From an uncultured Collinsella sp. (GTDB lineage: Bacteria; Actinomycetota; Coriobacteriia; Coriobacteriales; Coriobacteriaceae), in NCBI GenBank assembly GCA_958408685.1, contig CATYLC010000003.1, positions 60,306 to 124,305 on the forward strand: DNA of 64,000 bases. The letters are read 5' to 3'. The position numbers and the translations under genes are program-made. This document shows positions 1 to 7,708 of the stretch, piece by piece (within the stretch, counting starts at the first letter, position 1; every line of letters begins with the position of its first letter). The notes under the pieces are model-generated. The model was not told where the DNA came from. It saw only the letters and a program-made list of their open reading frames with translations, and did not search any database.

Positions 1-292
1 CGTCGACGGTCATCTTGTCGTAGTTCGAACTCGACCAGGTGATGGTCGCGGTGTAGGTGTCGCCATCCTTCACAATTGTGGTGGGCGAGGCGATGCTTGC
101 GCGCCCTGACCCGCCGGAAAGCGAGACGCTCACAGTGTATTCCTGAGAGCCCGCCGTGGCACCGGTCGCGTTCGGGCTCGCACTGCACCCCGCGAAGGGA
201 AGCGCGAGCAGGGCGACGAGAACGCAGGCGATCGCGCGCGCCGCGATGCTGCGGCGCTTCCTGTTTTCCCCCTTGGGAAGAATCGACCGCAT
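1..292 (-). CDS. Putative surface lipoprotein, C-terminus beyond the window
   Basis: Partial gene; 97 residues are visible and the reading frame is still open at position 1. The N-terminus has a basic stretch (KGENRKRR), a hydrophobic segment and a lipobox ending in AGC at about residue 36, so it should be a diacylglyceryl-anchored exported protein. After the anchor comes a beta-rich stretch with the pattern DGDTYTATITWSSSNYD. Similar modules occur next to iron, haem or corrinoid uptake genes, but I cannot name the family securely. The ATG at 292 lies just beyond the stop of the neighbouring lipoprotein gene (297), so the two are probably co-transcribed from the riboswitch-controlled promoter near 2.2 kb. 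An inferred role is binding a metal or tetrapyrrole at the cell surface. Confidence 0.7.
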   Translation of the reverse strand, partial: MRSILPKGENRKRRSIAARAIACVLVALLALPFAGCSASPNATGATAGSQEYTVSVSLSGGSGRASIASPTTIVKDGDTYTATITWSSSNYDKMTVD

Positions 293-296
293 GGCG

Positions 297-830
297 TTAC
301 TTCAGTGCGTCGGCGCGCAGATCGACGCCGGCGGATTCGAATACGAGCGTGCGGTCGTACCACCGCTCCCTTTTAATGCTCCACGCGGCGCAGGCGGTGT
401 CCTCGTCGAGCGCATCAACGGGCACGTCGTAGGTGTACTTGCCTTCCGCGTTTTCCACATAGGGGATGAAGTCGGCCTCGCTCGCGGCGGCAGCCTCGTC
501 GCCCGTGCCCATGAAGAGCTTGCCGTAGCCCGTGCCGGAAAGTGTCATCACGCAGTGCATGGAGCCGTTTTCCACGATGAGCTGGGCATCCACAATCCTG
601 AACATGTTCGAGCTGGAATCTACGGTGATCGGATAGGTGCCGTCGGCCACCTTGTCGGCGGTGATGGGGCCAGCGCTTGCGCCCTCGGGCGCATCGGCCG
701 CCTGTTCGGTCTTTTCCTGGGAATCGGCATCGCTTGCCTTTGCGCTGTCGATTGAATTTCCGCCGCAGCCGGCGAGCGAGAACGCGAAAAGCGCCGCCGA
801 CAGGGCGAAGGCGAGGGTTTTCTTCAACAT
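297..830 (-). CDS. Putative surface lipoprotein of the B12-riboswitch operon
   Basis: A 177-residue exported lipoprotein. The start at 830 gives a clean signal peptide (MLKKTLAFALSAALFAFSLAGC, lipobox cysteine at residue 22) and has AAAGGA upstream; a longer frame to 929 would put about 33 non-signal residues in front. Residues 25-60 are a low-complexity linker rich in Ala, Ser, Asp and Glu. The rest is one beta-rich domain with DGTYPITVDSSSNMF and LSGTGYGKLFMGTG, ending in WSIKRERWYDRTLVFES. This layout resembles small domains found near iron or haem and corrinoid transporters, but I cannot assign the family. It lies between the exported chelatase gene and a second lipoprotein gene, which supports a shared role in extracellular metal or tetrapyrrole handling. 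Confidence 0.75.
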   Translation of the reverse strand: MLKKTLAFALSAALFAFSLAGCGGNSIDSAKASDADSQEKTEQAADAPEGASAGPITADKVADGTYPITVDSSSNMFRIVDAQLIVENGSMHCVMTLSGTGYGKLFMGTGDEAAAASEADFIPYVENAEGKYTYDVPVDALDEDTACAAWSIKRERWYDRTLVFESAGVDLRADALK

Positions 831-892
831 GGAGGGGTTCCTTTCAATCGCTTCGACCGCCCGCGCCGTGCGGTGGGCGGGCGGGATGCGAA

Positions 893-939
893 TGCAACGG
901 GCATGCGCCGTCAGTCGGGGAAGGCGCATGCCCGTTGCA
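893..939 (-). repeat. Perfect 17-bp stem-loop between cbiK and the lipoprotein gene
   Basis: Positions 893-909 and 923-939 are exact reverse complements (TGCAACGGGCATGCGCC) with a 13-base loop. The hairpin lies in the 144-bp gap after the cbiK stop. It is not followed by a clear T run, so it is more likely a processing, stability or partial-termination element that lowers expression of the downstream lipoproteins, or a dispersed palindromic repeat. Confidence 0.7.
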
Positions 940-974
940 CGGGGACGCGACCGGCGCCCCCGTGCGCGGCGAGT

Positions 975-1901
975 TTACAGCTTGGCGATGGCGTCGTCCA
1001 CGTGCGAGACGTAGATGTCGTCGACCGCGACGTTCTGTCCCAGACCCTGGAGCAGGCACGTCACTTCGAAGCCGGCAGCCACGAACTTCGCAGCCCAGCT
1101 GTCGGGGTCGGTCTCGTCTGCCATGTCGTTGTTCGCGTGGTCGCCCGCGACCACCATGAACGGCGCGAGCACGGCCTTCTTGTAGCCTGCGGCGCTCGCG
1201 GCGGCGATAACATCCTCGCAGGTCGGTTCAGCCTCGACGGTGCCGACGAAGAACTGCGTCAAGCCCTCGTTCTTAAACACTTCCTGCATCTTGGCATAGT
1301 CGGCGTTGGAATCGGCTTCGGTGCCGTGGCCCATGAGGCACAGCGCCGTCTTGCCGTCGTCGAAGGACGCCATGTTCTCCTTAATGGCTGCGGCCACCTT
1401 CTTGTAGTCGTCGTCGGAGGTGAGCAGCGGGTCGCCGAGCGAGATTTTGTCGAACTTGTCGGCGTACTTGTCGAGCTCGTCTTTCACGTCGGTGTATTCC
1501 AGGCCACCCATGAGATGCGTCGGCTGCACGACGATTTCCTTCACGCCGTCTTCCGCGCAGCGGTCGAGCGCCTCGGTCATGTTGTCGATCGTGATGCCGT
1601 CGCGCTTCTTCAGCTTGTCGATGATGATCTGCGCGGTGAAGGCGCGGCGGATGTCGTAGTCCTGCCAGTACTTCTCGCGGATAGCGTCTTCGATGGCGCC
1701 GATGGTAATGTGGCGCGAGTCGTTGTAGCTCGTGCCGAAGCTCGTGACGAGGATGACCGGCTTCACGGCCTTCTCCTTTTCACTCGATTTCTCGGAACTC
1801 GCGGAGGTGTTGGAGCAGCCCGCGAGCGCGACTCCGGCGAGCGCGACGGCTCCGGTTGCTGCGGCGCCCATGAAGCCGCGGCGTGACATCTGGTCGGACA
1901 T
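975..1901 (-). CDS. cbiK: Exported CbiK-type cobaltochelatase lipoprotein
   Basis: A 308-residue class II chelatase of the CbiK family, which inserts cobalt into sirohydrochlorin in the anaerobic B12 pathway. The core carries VTSFGTSY, VVQPTHLM, LMGHGTEADSN (His about 192) and VAGDHANNDM (His about 255), matching the family's metal-binding histidines. Unlike cytosolic CbiK it begins with a twin-arginine motif (SRRGFMG) and a lipobox ending LAGC at Cys29, so it should be folded before export by Tat and then anchored outside the membrane. The start at 1901 is chosen because AGGAAAGG precedes it; the frame extends to 1988 without a ribosome site. It is the first gene behind the cobalamin riboswitch. 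An external chelatase suggests metal or tetrapyrrole scavenging rather than a place in cytosolic synthesis. Confidence 0.9.
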   Translation of the reverse strand: MSDQMSRRGFMGAAATGAVALAGVALAGCSNTSASSEKSSEKEKAVKPVILVTSFGTSYNDSRHITIGAIEDAIREKYWQDYDIRRAFTAQIIIDKLKKRDGITIDNMTEALDRCAEDGVKEIVVQPTHLMGGLEYTDVKDELDKYADKFDKISLGDPLLTSDDDYKKVAAAIKENMASFDDGKTALCLMGHGTEADSNADYAKMQEVFKNEGLTQFFVGTVEAEPTCEDVIAAASAAGYKKAVLAPFMVVAGDHANNDMADETDPDSWAAKFVAAGFEVTCLLQGLGQNVAVDDIYVSHVDDAIAKL

Positions 1902-2014
1902 GGTTTTTCCTTTCCTCGGTTTGCCGGTCCCCCGGCGACAGTTGCTTGTCGGCACAAGCGAAAGAAAAGCGCACCCCTCGGGGTTCACAAGGAGCTAACG
2001 CCACGGCGATGCCG

Positions 2015-2150
2015 TGAGGAAAAGGCGAAGCAGTCTGGCTTGGGGCGCGAGGCGGTTCGCCCGCGCGTCCTATACAGTAATGTCCCTTGCCCAGGATTCC
2101 CACCTGGTTCCCTCCGCAAGCCAGCGCGGGCTGTGCGGGCGCCGCGCCGG
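2015..2150 (-). promoter_or_regulatory. Cobalamin (B12) riboswitch
   Basis: Read on the minus strand, the conserved core is visible: GAGGGAACCAGGTGGGAATC (complement of about 2096-2115), then CCTGGGC, then ATTACTGTATA (complement of 2070-2080), then AAGCCAGACTGC (complement of 2030-2041). These match the GGGAA, GGTG..AATCC, ACTGT and AAGCCAG blocks of the cobalamin aptamer. Downstream lie a hairpin CACGGCATCGCCGTG and then ACCCCGAGGGGT followed by GCGCTTTTCTTT near 1965-1985, which could be the regulated terminator. It should turn down the cbiK-lipoprotein operon when B12 is plentiful. The outer boundaries are approximate. Confidence 0.85.
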
Positions 2151-2359
2151 TCATTTCCTTTTATCCGATTGTCATATGCTCGTTGCCGAATCTTTTACTA
2201 TGATAGTGGGCACTTGTGAACGTGTCAAAGCCAGGGCGGGCGGCATTGCGCCTCCTGCCTGCGTATTTGCGCCGATTGCCGCCGCAGGCGCCGTCTTTTG
2301 CCCGCTGCGCGAATGGCGGCGTAAACGGTTGCGATGAGAAACGGGAAGGGAAGGCTCGG
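2151..2359. other. Divergent promoter region between the riboswitch operon and the cob operon
   Basis: About 200 bp, less GC-rich than its flanks from 2160 to 2215. It must hold the outward promoters for both operons. ACTATGATAGT (about 2196-2206) is a short palindrome containing a -10-like TATGAT in plus orientation, but no convincing -35 lies 16-18 bp upstream. I see no second cobalamin aptamer on the plus strand. Just upstream of cbiF, GGGAAGGGAAGG is a strong ribosome-binding site. Confidence 0.45.
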
Positions 2360-3151
2360 ATGATTCATATCGTTGGCGCAGGCTCGGGCGCCGCCGACCT
2401 TATCACGCTGCGCGGGGCGCGCCTTCTGCGCGCGGCCGACGTGGTCGTTTGGGCGGGAAGCCTTGTGAACCCCGAGCTGCTCGCTGAGTGCAAGGAATCC
2501 TGCATCGTCTACGACAGCGCGCACATGACCTTGGAGGAAGTGCTCGACGTGATGTGCGCGGCAGATGCGCGGGGCGAGGAAGTGGTGCGCCTGCACACGG
2601 GCGACCCGTGCCTGTACGGCGCCATCCAGGAGCAGATGGACGCGCTCGACGCGCGCGGCGTGGACTACGAGGTGGTGCCCGGCGTGTCGAGCTTTTGCGG
2701 TGCCGCGGCGGCGCTTCGCCAGGAATACACGCTGCCGGGAATCAGCCAGTCGGTCGTGATCACGCGGCTTTCCGGACGTACCCCCATGCCCGCGGGCGAG
2801 GGCATGCGCACCATGGCGGAAAGCGGCTCGACTATGGTCATCTTTCTGAGCTCGGGTATGCTCGCCGAGCTTTCCGCCGAGCTTTTGGCCGCGGGCCGCA
2901 GCTCCGACGAGCCGGCGGCGCTCGTGTACAAGGCGACCTGGCCTGAGGAGCGCGTGGTGCGCTGCACAGTGGGTACGCTCGCCGATGCGGGCGCGCGAGA
3001 GGGCATCGACCGCACGGCGCTCGTGGTGGTGGGCCGCGTGCTCGGAGCTCGCGGCGGGCTTGCGCACGACGGCGCGCAAGCGGAGTCGTACGAGCGCAGC
3101 AAGCTTTACGACCCTTCGTTTGCCACGGGGTATCGGAAGGCGAGCAGCTAG
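2360..3151 (+). CDS. cbiF: Cobalt-precorrin-4 C11-methyltransferase
   Basis: A 263-residue SAM-dependent methyltransferase of the tetrapyrrole family that methylates C11 of cobalt-precorrin-4, in the cytoplasm. The N-terminal motif IVGAGSGAADLITLRGARLL, the HTGDPCLYGAIQEQMDAL segment and VPGVSSFCGAAAAL are the SAM- and substrate-binding landmarks of CbiF/CobM. The start at 2360 is preceded by GGGAAGGGAAGG; upstream in-frame codons to 2216 are not family sequence. It opens the plus-strand corrin operon, and its TAG overlaps by a base or two the region of the GTG start of cbiD. Length is normal for the family. Confidence 0.95.
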   Translation: MIHIVGAGSGAADLITLRGARLLRAADVVVWAGSLVNPELLAECKESCIVYDSAHMTLEEVLDVMCAADARGEEVVRLHTGDPCLYGAIQEQMDALDARGVDYEVVPGVSSFCGAAAALRQEYTLPGISQSVVITRLSGRTPMPAGEGMRTMAESGSTMVIFLSSGMLAELSAELLAAGRSSDEPAALVYKATWPEERVVRCTVGTLADAGAREGIDRTALVVVGRVLGARGGLAHDGAQAESYERSKLYDPSFATGYRKASS

Positions 3152-3152
3152 C

Positions 3153-4337
3153 GTGGCCTTCGAGCACTACATATATACCGGGACGACCCGCCTGCGCTGC
3201 GGCTACACCACGGGGAGCTGCGCCGCGCTCGCGGCGAAGGCGGCCTGCGAGATGCTCTTGTCACGAAAGCTCGTCGGCCTCGTGTCGATCGTCACCCCCG
3301 GCGGGCTGCCCGTCGAGGCGAACGTGGTCGACGCATGCATCGGCGAGGGGTGTGCCCAGTGCGCCGTGCGAAAGGACGCAGGCGACGATGCCGATGTGAC
3401 CGACGGCGTGCTCGTGTACGCGCGCGTGGAACATGCGGGGTCGGGCACGGGCGCTGCGGGCAGCAAGGGCGTGCCCACGCGCGAATCGGAAGTTTCCGTC
3501 GATGGCGGCGTGGGCGTGGGGCGCGTGACGTTGCCCGGGCTCGAGCAGCCGGTGGGGGCGGCCGCCATCAACGCGACGCCGCGCGCGATGATCACTTCGG
3601 CGGTGCGCGAGGTGTGCGCCGCGCACGGCTTTTCTGGAAATATTGCTGTGACGATTTCGGTACCCGAGGGCGTTTCCCTTGCCAAAAAGACCTTCAACCC
3701 GCACCTGGGGATAGAGGGCGGCATCTCCATCCTGGGCACGACGGGCATCGTCGAGCCGCGCAGCCTCGCTGCCTTGCGCGACAGTATCGAGCTCGAGATC
3801 CGGCAGCATGCGGCTATGGGGCGGCGCGGAGTCGTGCTCACGCCCGGCAACTACGGCGCGCAGTTCATCTCGGGGCATTTCCACCTAAACGGTGCGCCGG
3901 TGGTCTTCATCTCCAACTTTGTGGGCGATGCGATTGATTGCTGCGTTCGCGAGGGATTTACCAATGTCCTTCTTGTGGGACACATCGGCAAGCTGGTGAA
4001 GGTCGCGGGCGGCATCATGGACACCCATTCGCGTACCGCCGACTGCCGCGCGGAGATTCTGGCCGCCCACGCGGCCATGGCCGGCGCGGGCGCGAAGACC
4101 GTGCGCGAGATCATGTCGTCGGTCACGACCACGGCGGCGCTCGAGGTAATCGAGGCCGCCGGCGTGGGGGACGCTGCGCGCGCCTCGCTCGCTGCGGCAA
4201 TCGAGGACAGGTTGCGCCGCCGCGCGGCGGGCGCATGCGACATCGCCGCGGTCGTGTTCGACGCCGAGCGCCGCGAGCTTTTCCGCACGTCGGGCGCCGA
4301 TGCAGTTATCGGGGAATTGGGGGCGACGTATGAGTAA
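3153..4337 (+). CDS. cbiD: Cobalt-precorrin-5B C1-methyltransferase
   Basis: A 394-residue protein of the CbiD family, which methylates C1 after ring contraction in the anaerobic pathway. The diagnostic N-terminus RCGYTTGSCAALAAKAA and the later VVLTPGNYGAQFI segment are present. A GTG start at 3153 is chosen because it lies directly after the cbiF stop (3149-3151), and family homology begins right there (FEHYIYTGTTRLRCGYTTG). CbiD is specific to the oxygen-independent route, so with CbiG and CbiK-type chemistry it marks this cluster as anaerobic. The stop overlaps the start of the cbiL remnant by 8 bp. Confidence 0.95.
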   Translation: MAFEHYIYTGTTRLRCGYTTGSCAALAAKAACEMLLSRKLVGLVSIVTPGGLPVEANVVDACIGEGCAQCAVRKDAGDDADVTDGVLVYARVEHAGSGTGAAGSKGVPTRESEVSVDGGVGVGRVTLPGLEQPVGAAAINATPRAMITSAVREVCAAHGFSGNIAVTISVPEGVSLAKKTFNPHLGIEGGISILGTTGIVEPRSLAALRDSIELEIRQHAAMGRRGVVLTPGNYGAQFISGHFHLNGAPVVFISNFVGDAIDCCVREGFTNVLLVGHIGKLVKVAGGIMDTHSRTADCRAEILAAHAAMAGAGAKTVREIMSSVTTTAALEVIEAAGVGDAARASLAAAIEDRLRRRAAGACDIAAVVFDAERRELFRTSGADAVIGELGATYE

Positions 4338-4563
4338 AGGCGTGCTGTATGGGGTGGGCCGCGCAATCGGCTGGCCGGGTACGAAGGTGGTCATGAAGGC
4401 GCGCCGCTCGCTTGCGGACACGAAGCGCTTCCTTTGCGAGGAGGGCGCCTTCGACGGTGCCGAGCTCGTAGAGGACTGTGGGGTTCCGGGCGAGCGCGTG
4501 TACTGCTCGCTCGACGATTTGCCCGATCGGGGCAGCTACTTCTCGAAGATGGTGGTGCGCTAG
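4330..4563 (+). pseudogene. cbiL: Internally deleted cobalt-precorrin-2 C20-methyltransferase
   Basis: An open frame of only 77 codons where the family needs about 230. The first residues, MSKGVLYGVG, match the usual CbiL N-terminus, where GPGDPE should follow. Instead the frame jumps through RAIGWPGTK to VVMKARRSLADTKRFL, then DCGVPGERVY and YFSKMVVR, which match the C-terminal third of CbiL. About 150 residues, including most of the SAM-binding and catalytic region, are missing while the frame stays intact. The start ATG overlaps the end of cbiD and the stop abuts cbiG, so translational coupling is preserved. The product should be inactive. No second cbiL is visible in the window. A deletion in the assembly rather than in the organism cannot be excluded. 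Confidence 0.8.
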
Positions 4564-5697
4564 ATGAGGGTTTCCTGCATAGCGTTCACTGAGAGGGGGT
4601 ATGCGTTGGCGGAGCGCACCGCACGCGCGCTTTCCGATTGCGCGCAGACAGGTGAAGATGACCCTGGCTGGGACGTTTCCGTTTCGCGCGGGTTCGGCGA
4701 GGGGAAGGCCGACCTGCGCGCATGGACGGCGCTCACGTGGGAAGCGTCGGATGCGCTTCTGTTCGTGGGCGCGGCGGGCATCGCCGTGCGGGCGATCGCG
4801 CCGCATGTCGCCTCGAAGGCAACCGATCCCGCGGTTGTGGCGATCGACGAGGCGGGGCGCTTTGCCGTCTCGCTTTTGTCGGGGCATTTGGGCGGTGCGA
4901 ACGAGCTTGCGCAAACTGTGGCACGCGCGGCAGGGGCCATCCCCGTCATCACCACGGCGACCGACGTCCGCGGCGTGTGGGCGGTGGATACGTGGGCGCG
5001 CCGTGCGGGGCTCCCCGTTTCGAATCCCGAGGCCATCAAGCGAGTGTCGGCGCGGCTGCTTTCTGGCGGGCGCGTGGCGCTCTATTCCGACATGCCGATT
5101 TCGGGACAGCCGCCTGAGGGGGTTGACATTGCGTCCGACCGCGCTCGGGCCGATATCGTCGTGTCGCCGTTCGCTGGCGCGAATGCAGGCGCGTTCGTTC
5201 GCGCGGCGGAGACAACGGACGAGGTCGTGCCCGCCGGTGAGACGGGGATGCCGGCGGGCATGCGGGCGCAGGCGCCTGCGCCCGAGCCGCTTCGCCTTGT
5301 CGTGCCCTGCATCGTTGCGGGCATAGGGTGCCGTCGCGGCGCGTGCGCCGAAGCGATCGGGGAGGCGTTTCTTCTCGCGTGCGGGCAGGCGGGTATCTCG
5401 CCTTCGGCCGTTCGCGAGGCGGCGACGATCGACGTGAAGGCGCACGAGGAGGGTCTGCTCGCCTTCTGCCGCGCGCGCAATATCTCGCTTGCGACGTATT
5501 CCGTAGAGGAGTTGTCGCAGGTCGAAGGCAGCGTTTCGCCATCTGATTTCGTGCGCGCGACGGTGGGGGTCGACAACGTGTGCGAGCGCGCGGCGCTCGC
5601 GAACGGGGGCAAACTTATCTTCCCGAAGCTCGCTCACGGCGGCGTGACCGTCGCGTTTTCCAAGGTAACTATCGAACTTTCGTTTAAGGAGCGGTGA
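4564..5697 (+). CDS. cbiG: Cobalt-precorrin-5A hydrolase
   Basis: A 377-residue CbiG, which opens the delta-lactone of cobalt-precorrin-5A and releases acetaldehyde. The N-terminal half carries LLFVGAAGIAVRAIAPHVASK and LLSGHLGGANELA, both CbiG signatures. The C-terminal half contains IVAGIGCRRGACAEAIGEAF and the ending with SVEELSQVEGS and VCERAAL. A divergent middle linker is rich in Ala, Pro and Gly. The ATG follows directly on the cbiL-remnant stop. CbiG occurs only in anaerobic-type clusters. Confidence 0.93.
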   Translation: MRVSCIAFTERGYALAERTARALSDCAQTGEDDPGWDVSVSRGFGEGKADLRAWTALTWEASDALLFVGAAGIAVRAIAPHVASKATDPAVVAIDEAGRFAVSLLSGHLGGANELAQTVARAAGAIPVITTATDVRGVWAVDTWARRAGLPVSNPEAIKRVSARLLSGGRVALYSDMPISGQPPEGVDIASDRARADIVVSPFAGANAGAFVRAAETTDEVVPAGETGMPAGMRAQAPAPEPLRLVVPCIVAGIGCRRGACAEAIGEAFLLACGQAGISPSAVREAATIDVKAHEEGLLAFCRARNISLATYSVEELSQVEGSVSPSDFVRATVGVDNVCERAALANGGKLIFPKLAHGGVTVAFSKVTIELSFKER

Positions 5698-6440
5698 TGG
5701 GAAAGCTCTTCGTGGTGGGGATCGGCCCGGGCGGCCCCGACGGCATGACGATTGCGGCTCGGCGCGCGCTCGAGGCGGCCGACATCGTTGTGGGGTACAC
5801 GAAATACGTGGAGCTCGCGCTCGCCGCTGTGCCCGACACGGCGCATCTCGCGACGCCGATGATGCACGAGGTCGAACGGTGCCGCCTGGCGCTTTCGCGC
5901 GCGCAGAGCGGAGAAGCCGTGGCGCTCGTGTGCAGCGGTGACGCGGGCGTGTACGGCATGGCGAGCCCCGTGCTGGAGCTTGCGGAGGACTACCCCGATG
6001 TAGACGTGGAAGTTATCGCCGGGGCCACCGCGGCTCAGAGCGGATCGGCGGTGCTCGGCGCCCCGCTTGCCCACGACTTCGCGGTCGTGTCGCTCTCCGA
6101 CCTGCTCACGCCATGGGAGGTCATCGAGCGCAGGCTCGCCGCCGTGGCGAGCGCCGACTTCTGCATCTGTTTGTACAACCCGCGCAGCAGAAAGCGCGCC
6201 GACAGGCTCTCGCGCGCGACGAAGATTATGCTCGAATGGAAAGCCCCCGACACGCTCTGCGGCTGGGTACGCAACATCGGGCGCGAGGGGCAGCAGTCGG
6301 GCATGTGCAGGCTCTCCGAGCTGGGGGAGTTCGATGCCGACATGTTCACCACCGTGTTCGTCGGCAACGCGGACACGAAGCGCGTAGGCGGCCGTATGGT
6401 CACGCCGCGCGGGTATCGGGAGATTCCATGCGAAAGGTAA
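5697..6440 (+). CDS. cbiH: Cobalt-precorrin-3B C17-methyltransferase
   Basis: A 247-residue SAM-dependent tetrapyrrole methyltransferase that methylates C17 and contracts the ring in the anaerobic pathway. Landmarks are VVGIGPGGPDGMTIAARRAL at the N-terminus, YTKYVEL, VCSGDAGVYGMASPVLEL and the C-terminal FVGNADTKRVGGRMVTPRGY. The ATG at 5697 shares one base with the cbiG stop (TGATG); an in-frame GTG at 5694 is less likely. The 3' end overlaps cbiET by 13 bp. Confidence 0.94.
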   Translation: MGKLFVVGIGPGGPDGMTIAARRALEAADIVVGYTKYVELALAAVPDTAHLATPMMHEVERCRLALSRAQSGEAVALVCSGDAGVYGMASPVLELAEDYPDVDVEVIAGATAAQSGSAVLGAPLAHDFAVVSLSDLLTPWEVIERRLAAVASADFCICLYNPRSRKRADRLSRATKIMLEWKAPDTLCGWVRNIGREGQQSGMCRLSELGEFDADMFTTVFVGNADTKRVGGRMVTPRGYREIPCER

Positions 6441-7708
6441 CGATCATCGGGGCGGGGCCCGGAAACCCCGACTTGCTCTCGCGCGCGGCGCTCGACGCGA
6501 TCGGCATCGCCGACGTGGTCATCGGCGCTCATCGCGCGCTTGTCGGCATCGACGTGCCGCCCGACGTGGTGAGATGCGAGCTCGTGAAGACGGCGGACAT
6601 TGTCGCCGCGCTCACCGATGCGGCGTCGTGGCAGCGCGCCGTGGTCGTGATGACGGGCGATGTGGGGCTGTTCAGCGGTGCGCGCCGCCTGGTGGAGGCA
6701 CTCTCCGGCGACGCGCAGGTGGACGTGCGCGTCATTCCCGGCATAAGCTCAGCGTCGTATCTCGCCGCGCGCCTCGCGCGTCCATGGCAGGATTGGCGCT
6801 TCGCGAGCGCTCACGGCGTGGCGTGCGACATCGTGGCCGAGGCCGAGCGCGCAGGTGAGCTCTTCCTCGCCACGTCGGGCGGGGAAGACCCCTCGCGGCT
6901 TTCGGGCGAGCTTGTGCAGGCGGGCTTCGGGGACGCGCGCGTGACGGTGGCCGAGCGCCTGTCGTACCCCGACGAGCGCATCACCTGTGCGACCGCAAGT
7001 GAAATAGCAGGTCAGACGTTCGATGACTTGAACGTGATGCTTATCGAGTTCGCAGGCGGCGCCGGGTCGCCTGAGGGCTCTAGCGCATCCCGCGCCGCGA
7101 GCTCCCGCTGGCCGTACGATTCCTCGGGCATTCCCGACGAGCTCTTCATCCGCGGCGACGTTCCCATGACCAAGCAGGAGGTGCGCGCCGTCGCGCTCGC
7201 GAAGCTGCGCCTTGCCGCGACCGACACCGTCTGGGACGTCGGCGCCGGCACGGGGAGCGTGTCTATCGAGGCGGCGCTCGTCGCGCGAGCGGGTTCGGTA
7301 TGGGCGGTCGAGCGCAACGCGGCCGGCGTGCGGCTCATCCGAGAGAACGCGGATGCATTCGGGTGCGGCAACGTGCATGCGGTCCCCGGTGTCGCCCCCG
7401 AAGCGCTCGCGAAACTGCCCGTCCCCGACGCCGTGTTCGTCGGCGGGAGCGCGGGCGAGCTTCCCTCCATCGTGGAGGCGGCGCTCGAGATGAACTCGCA
7501 GGTTCGCCTGTGTGTGCCATGCGTCACCGTTGAGACGCTCACCGAGGCGTGCGCGCTCCTCTCGGGTTCGCGCTTTAAGGGGTTCGAGGCGTGCCAGGTG
7601 TCGGCCGCCCGCGCCGAGGCTGTAGGCTCGCACCATCTTATGAAGGCGCAAAACCCCGTGTTCCTCGTCAGCGCGCGTGGTGCAGGTGGGGAAGGCGGCG
7701 CCCGGTGA
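6428..7708 (+). CDS. cbiET: Cobalt-precorrin-7 C5-methyltransferase / C15-methyltransferase (decarboxylating) fusion
   Basis: A 426-residue fusion equivalent to CobL. Residues 1 to about 200 are CbiE (IIGAGPGNPDLLSRAAL, MTGDVGLFSGARRL, VIPGISSASYLAARLARPW), which methylates C5. Residues about 230-426 are CbiT, with the Rossmann SAM motif VWDVGAGTGSVSIEAAL, PDAVFVGGSAGEL and a C-terminal MKAQNPVFLVSA; this half methylates C15 and decarboxylates the C12 acetate. The start at 6428 overlaps cbiH, and the stop TGA overlaps the GTG of cbiA. Fusion of these two activities is common in Actinobacteria. Confidence 0.94.
   Translation: MRKVTIIGAGPGNPDLLSRAALDAIGIADVVIGAHRALVGIDVPPDVVRCELVKTADIVAALTDAASWQRAVVVMTGDVGLFSGARRLVEALSGDAQVDVRVIPGISSASYLAARLARPWQDWRFASAHGVACDIVAEAERAGELFLATSGGEDPSRLSGELVQAGFGDARVTVAERLSYPDERITCATASEIAGQTFDDLNVMLIEFAGGAGSPEGSSASRAASSRWPYDSSGIPDELFIRGDVPMTKQEVRAVALAKLRLAATDTVWDVGAGTGSVSIEAALVARAGSVWAVERNAAGVRLIRENADAFGCGNVHAVPGVAPEALAKLPVPDAVFVGGSAGELPSIVEAALEMNSQVRLCVPCVTVETLTEACALLSGSRFKGFEACQVSAARAEAVGSHHLMKAQNPVFLVSARGAGGEGGAR

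Noticed and set aside
2216..2340. Possible second cobalamin riboswitch before cbiF on the plus strand (AAAGCCAGGG near 2227).
   Set aside because: The GGGAA and GGTG..AATCC core and ACTGT box are missing; only a short 3'-like segment is similar.
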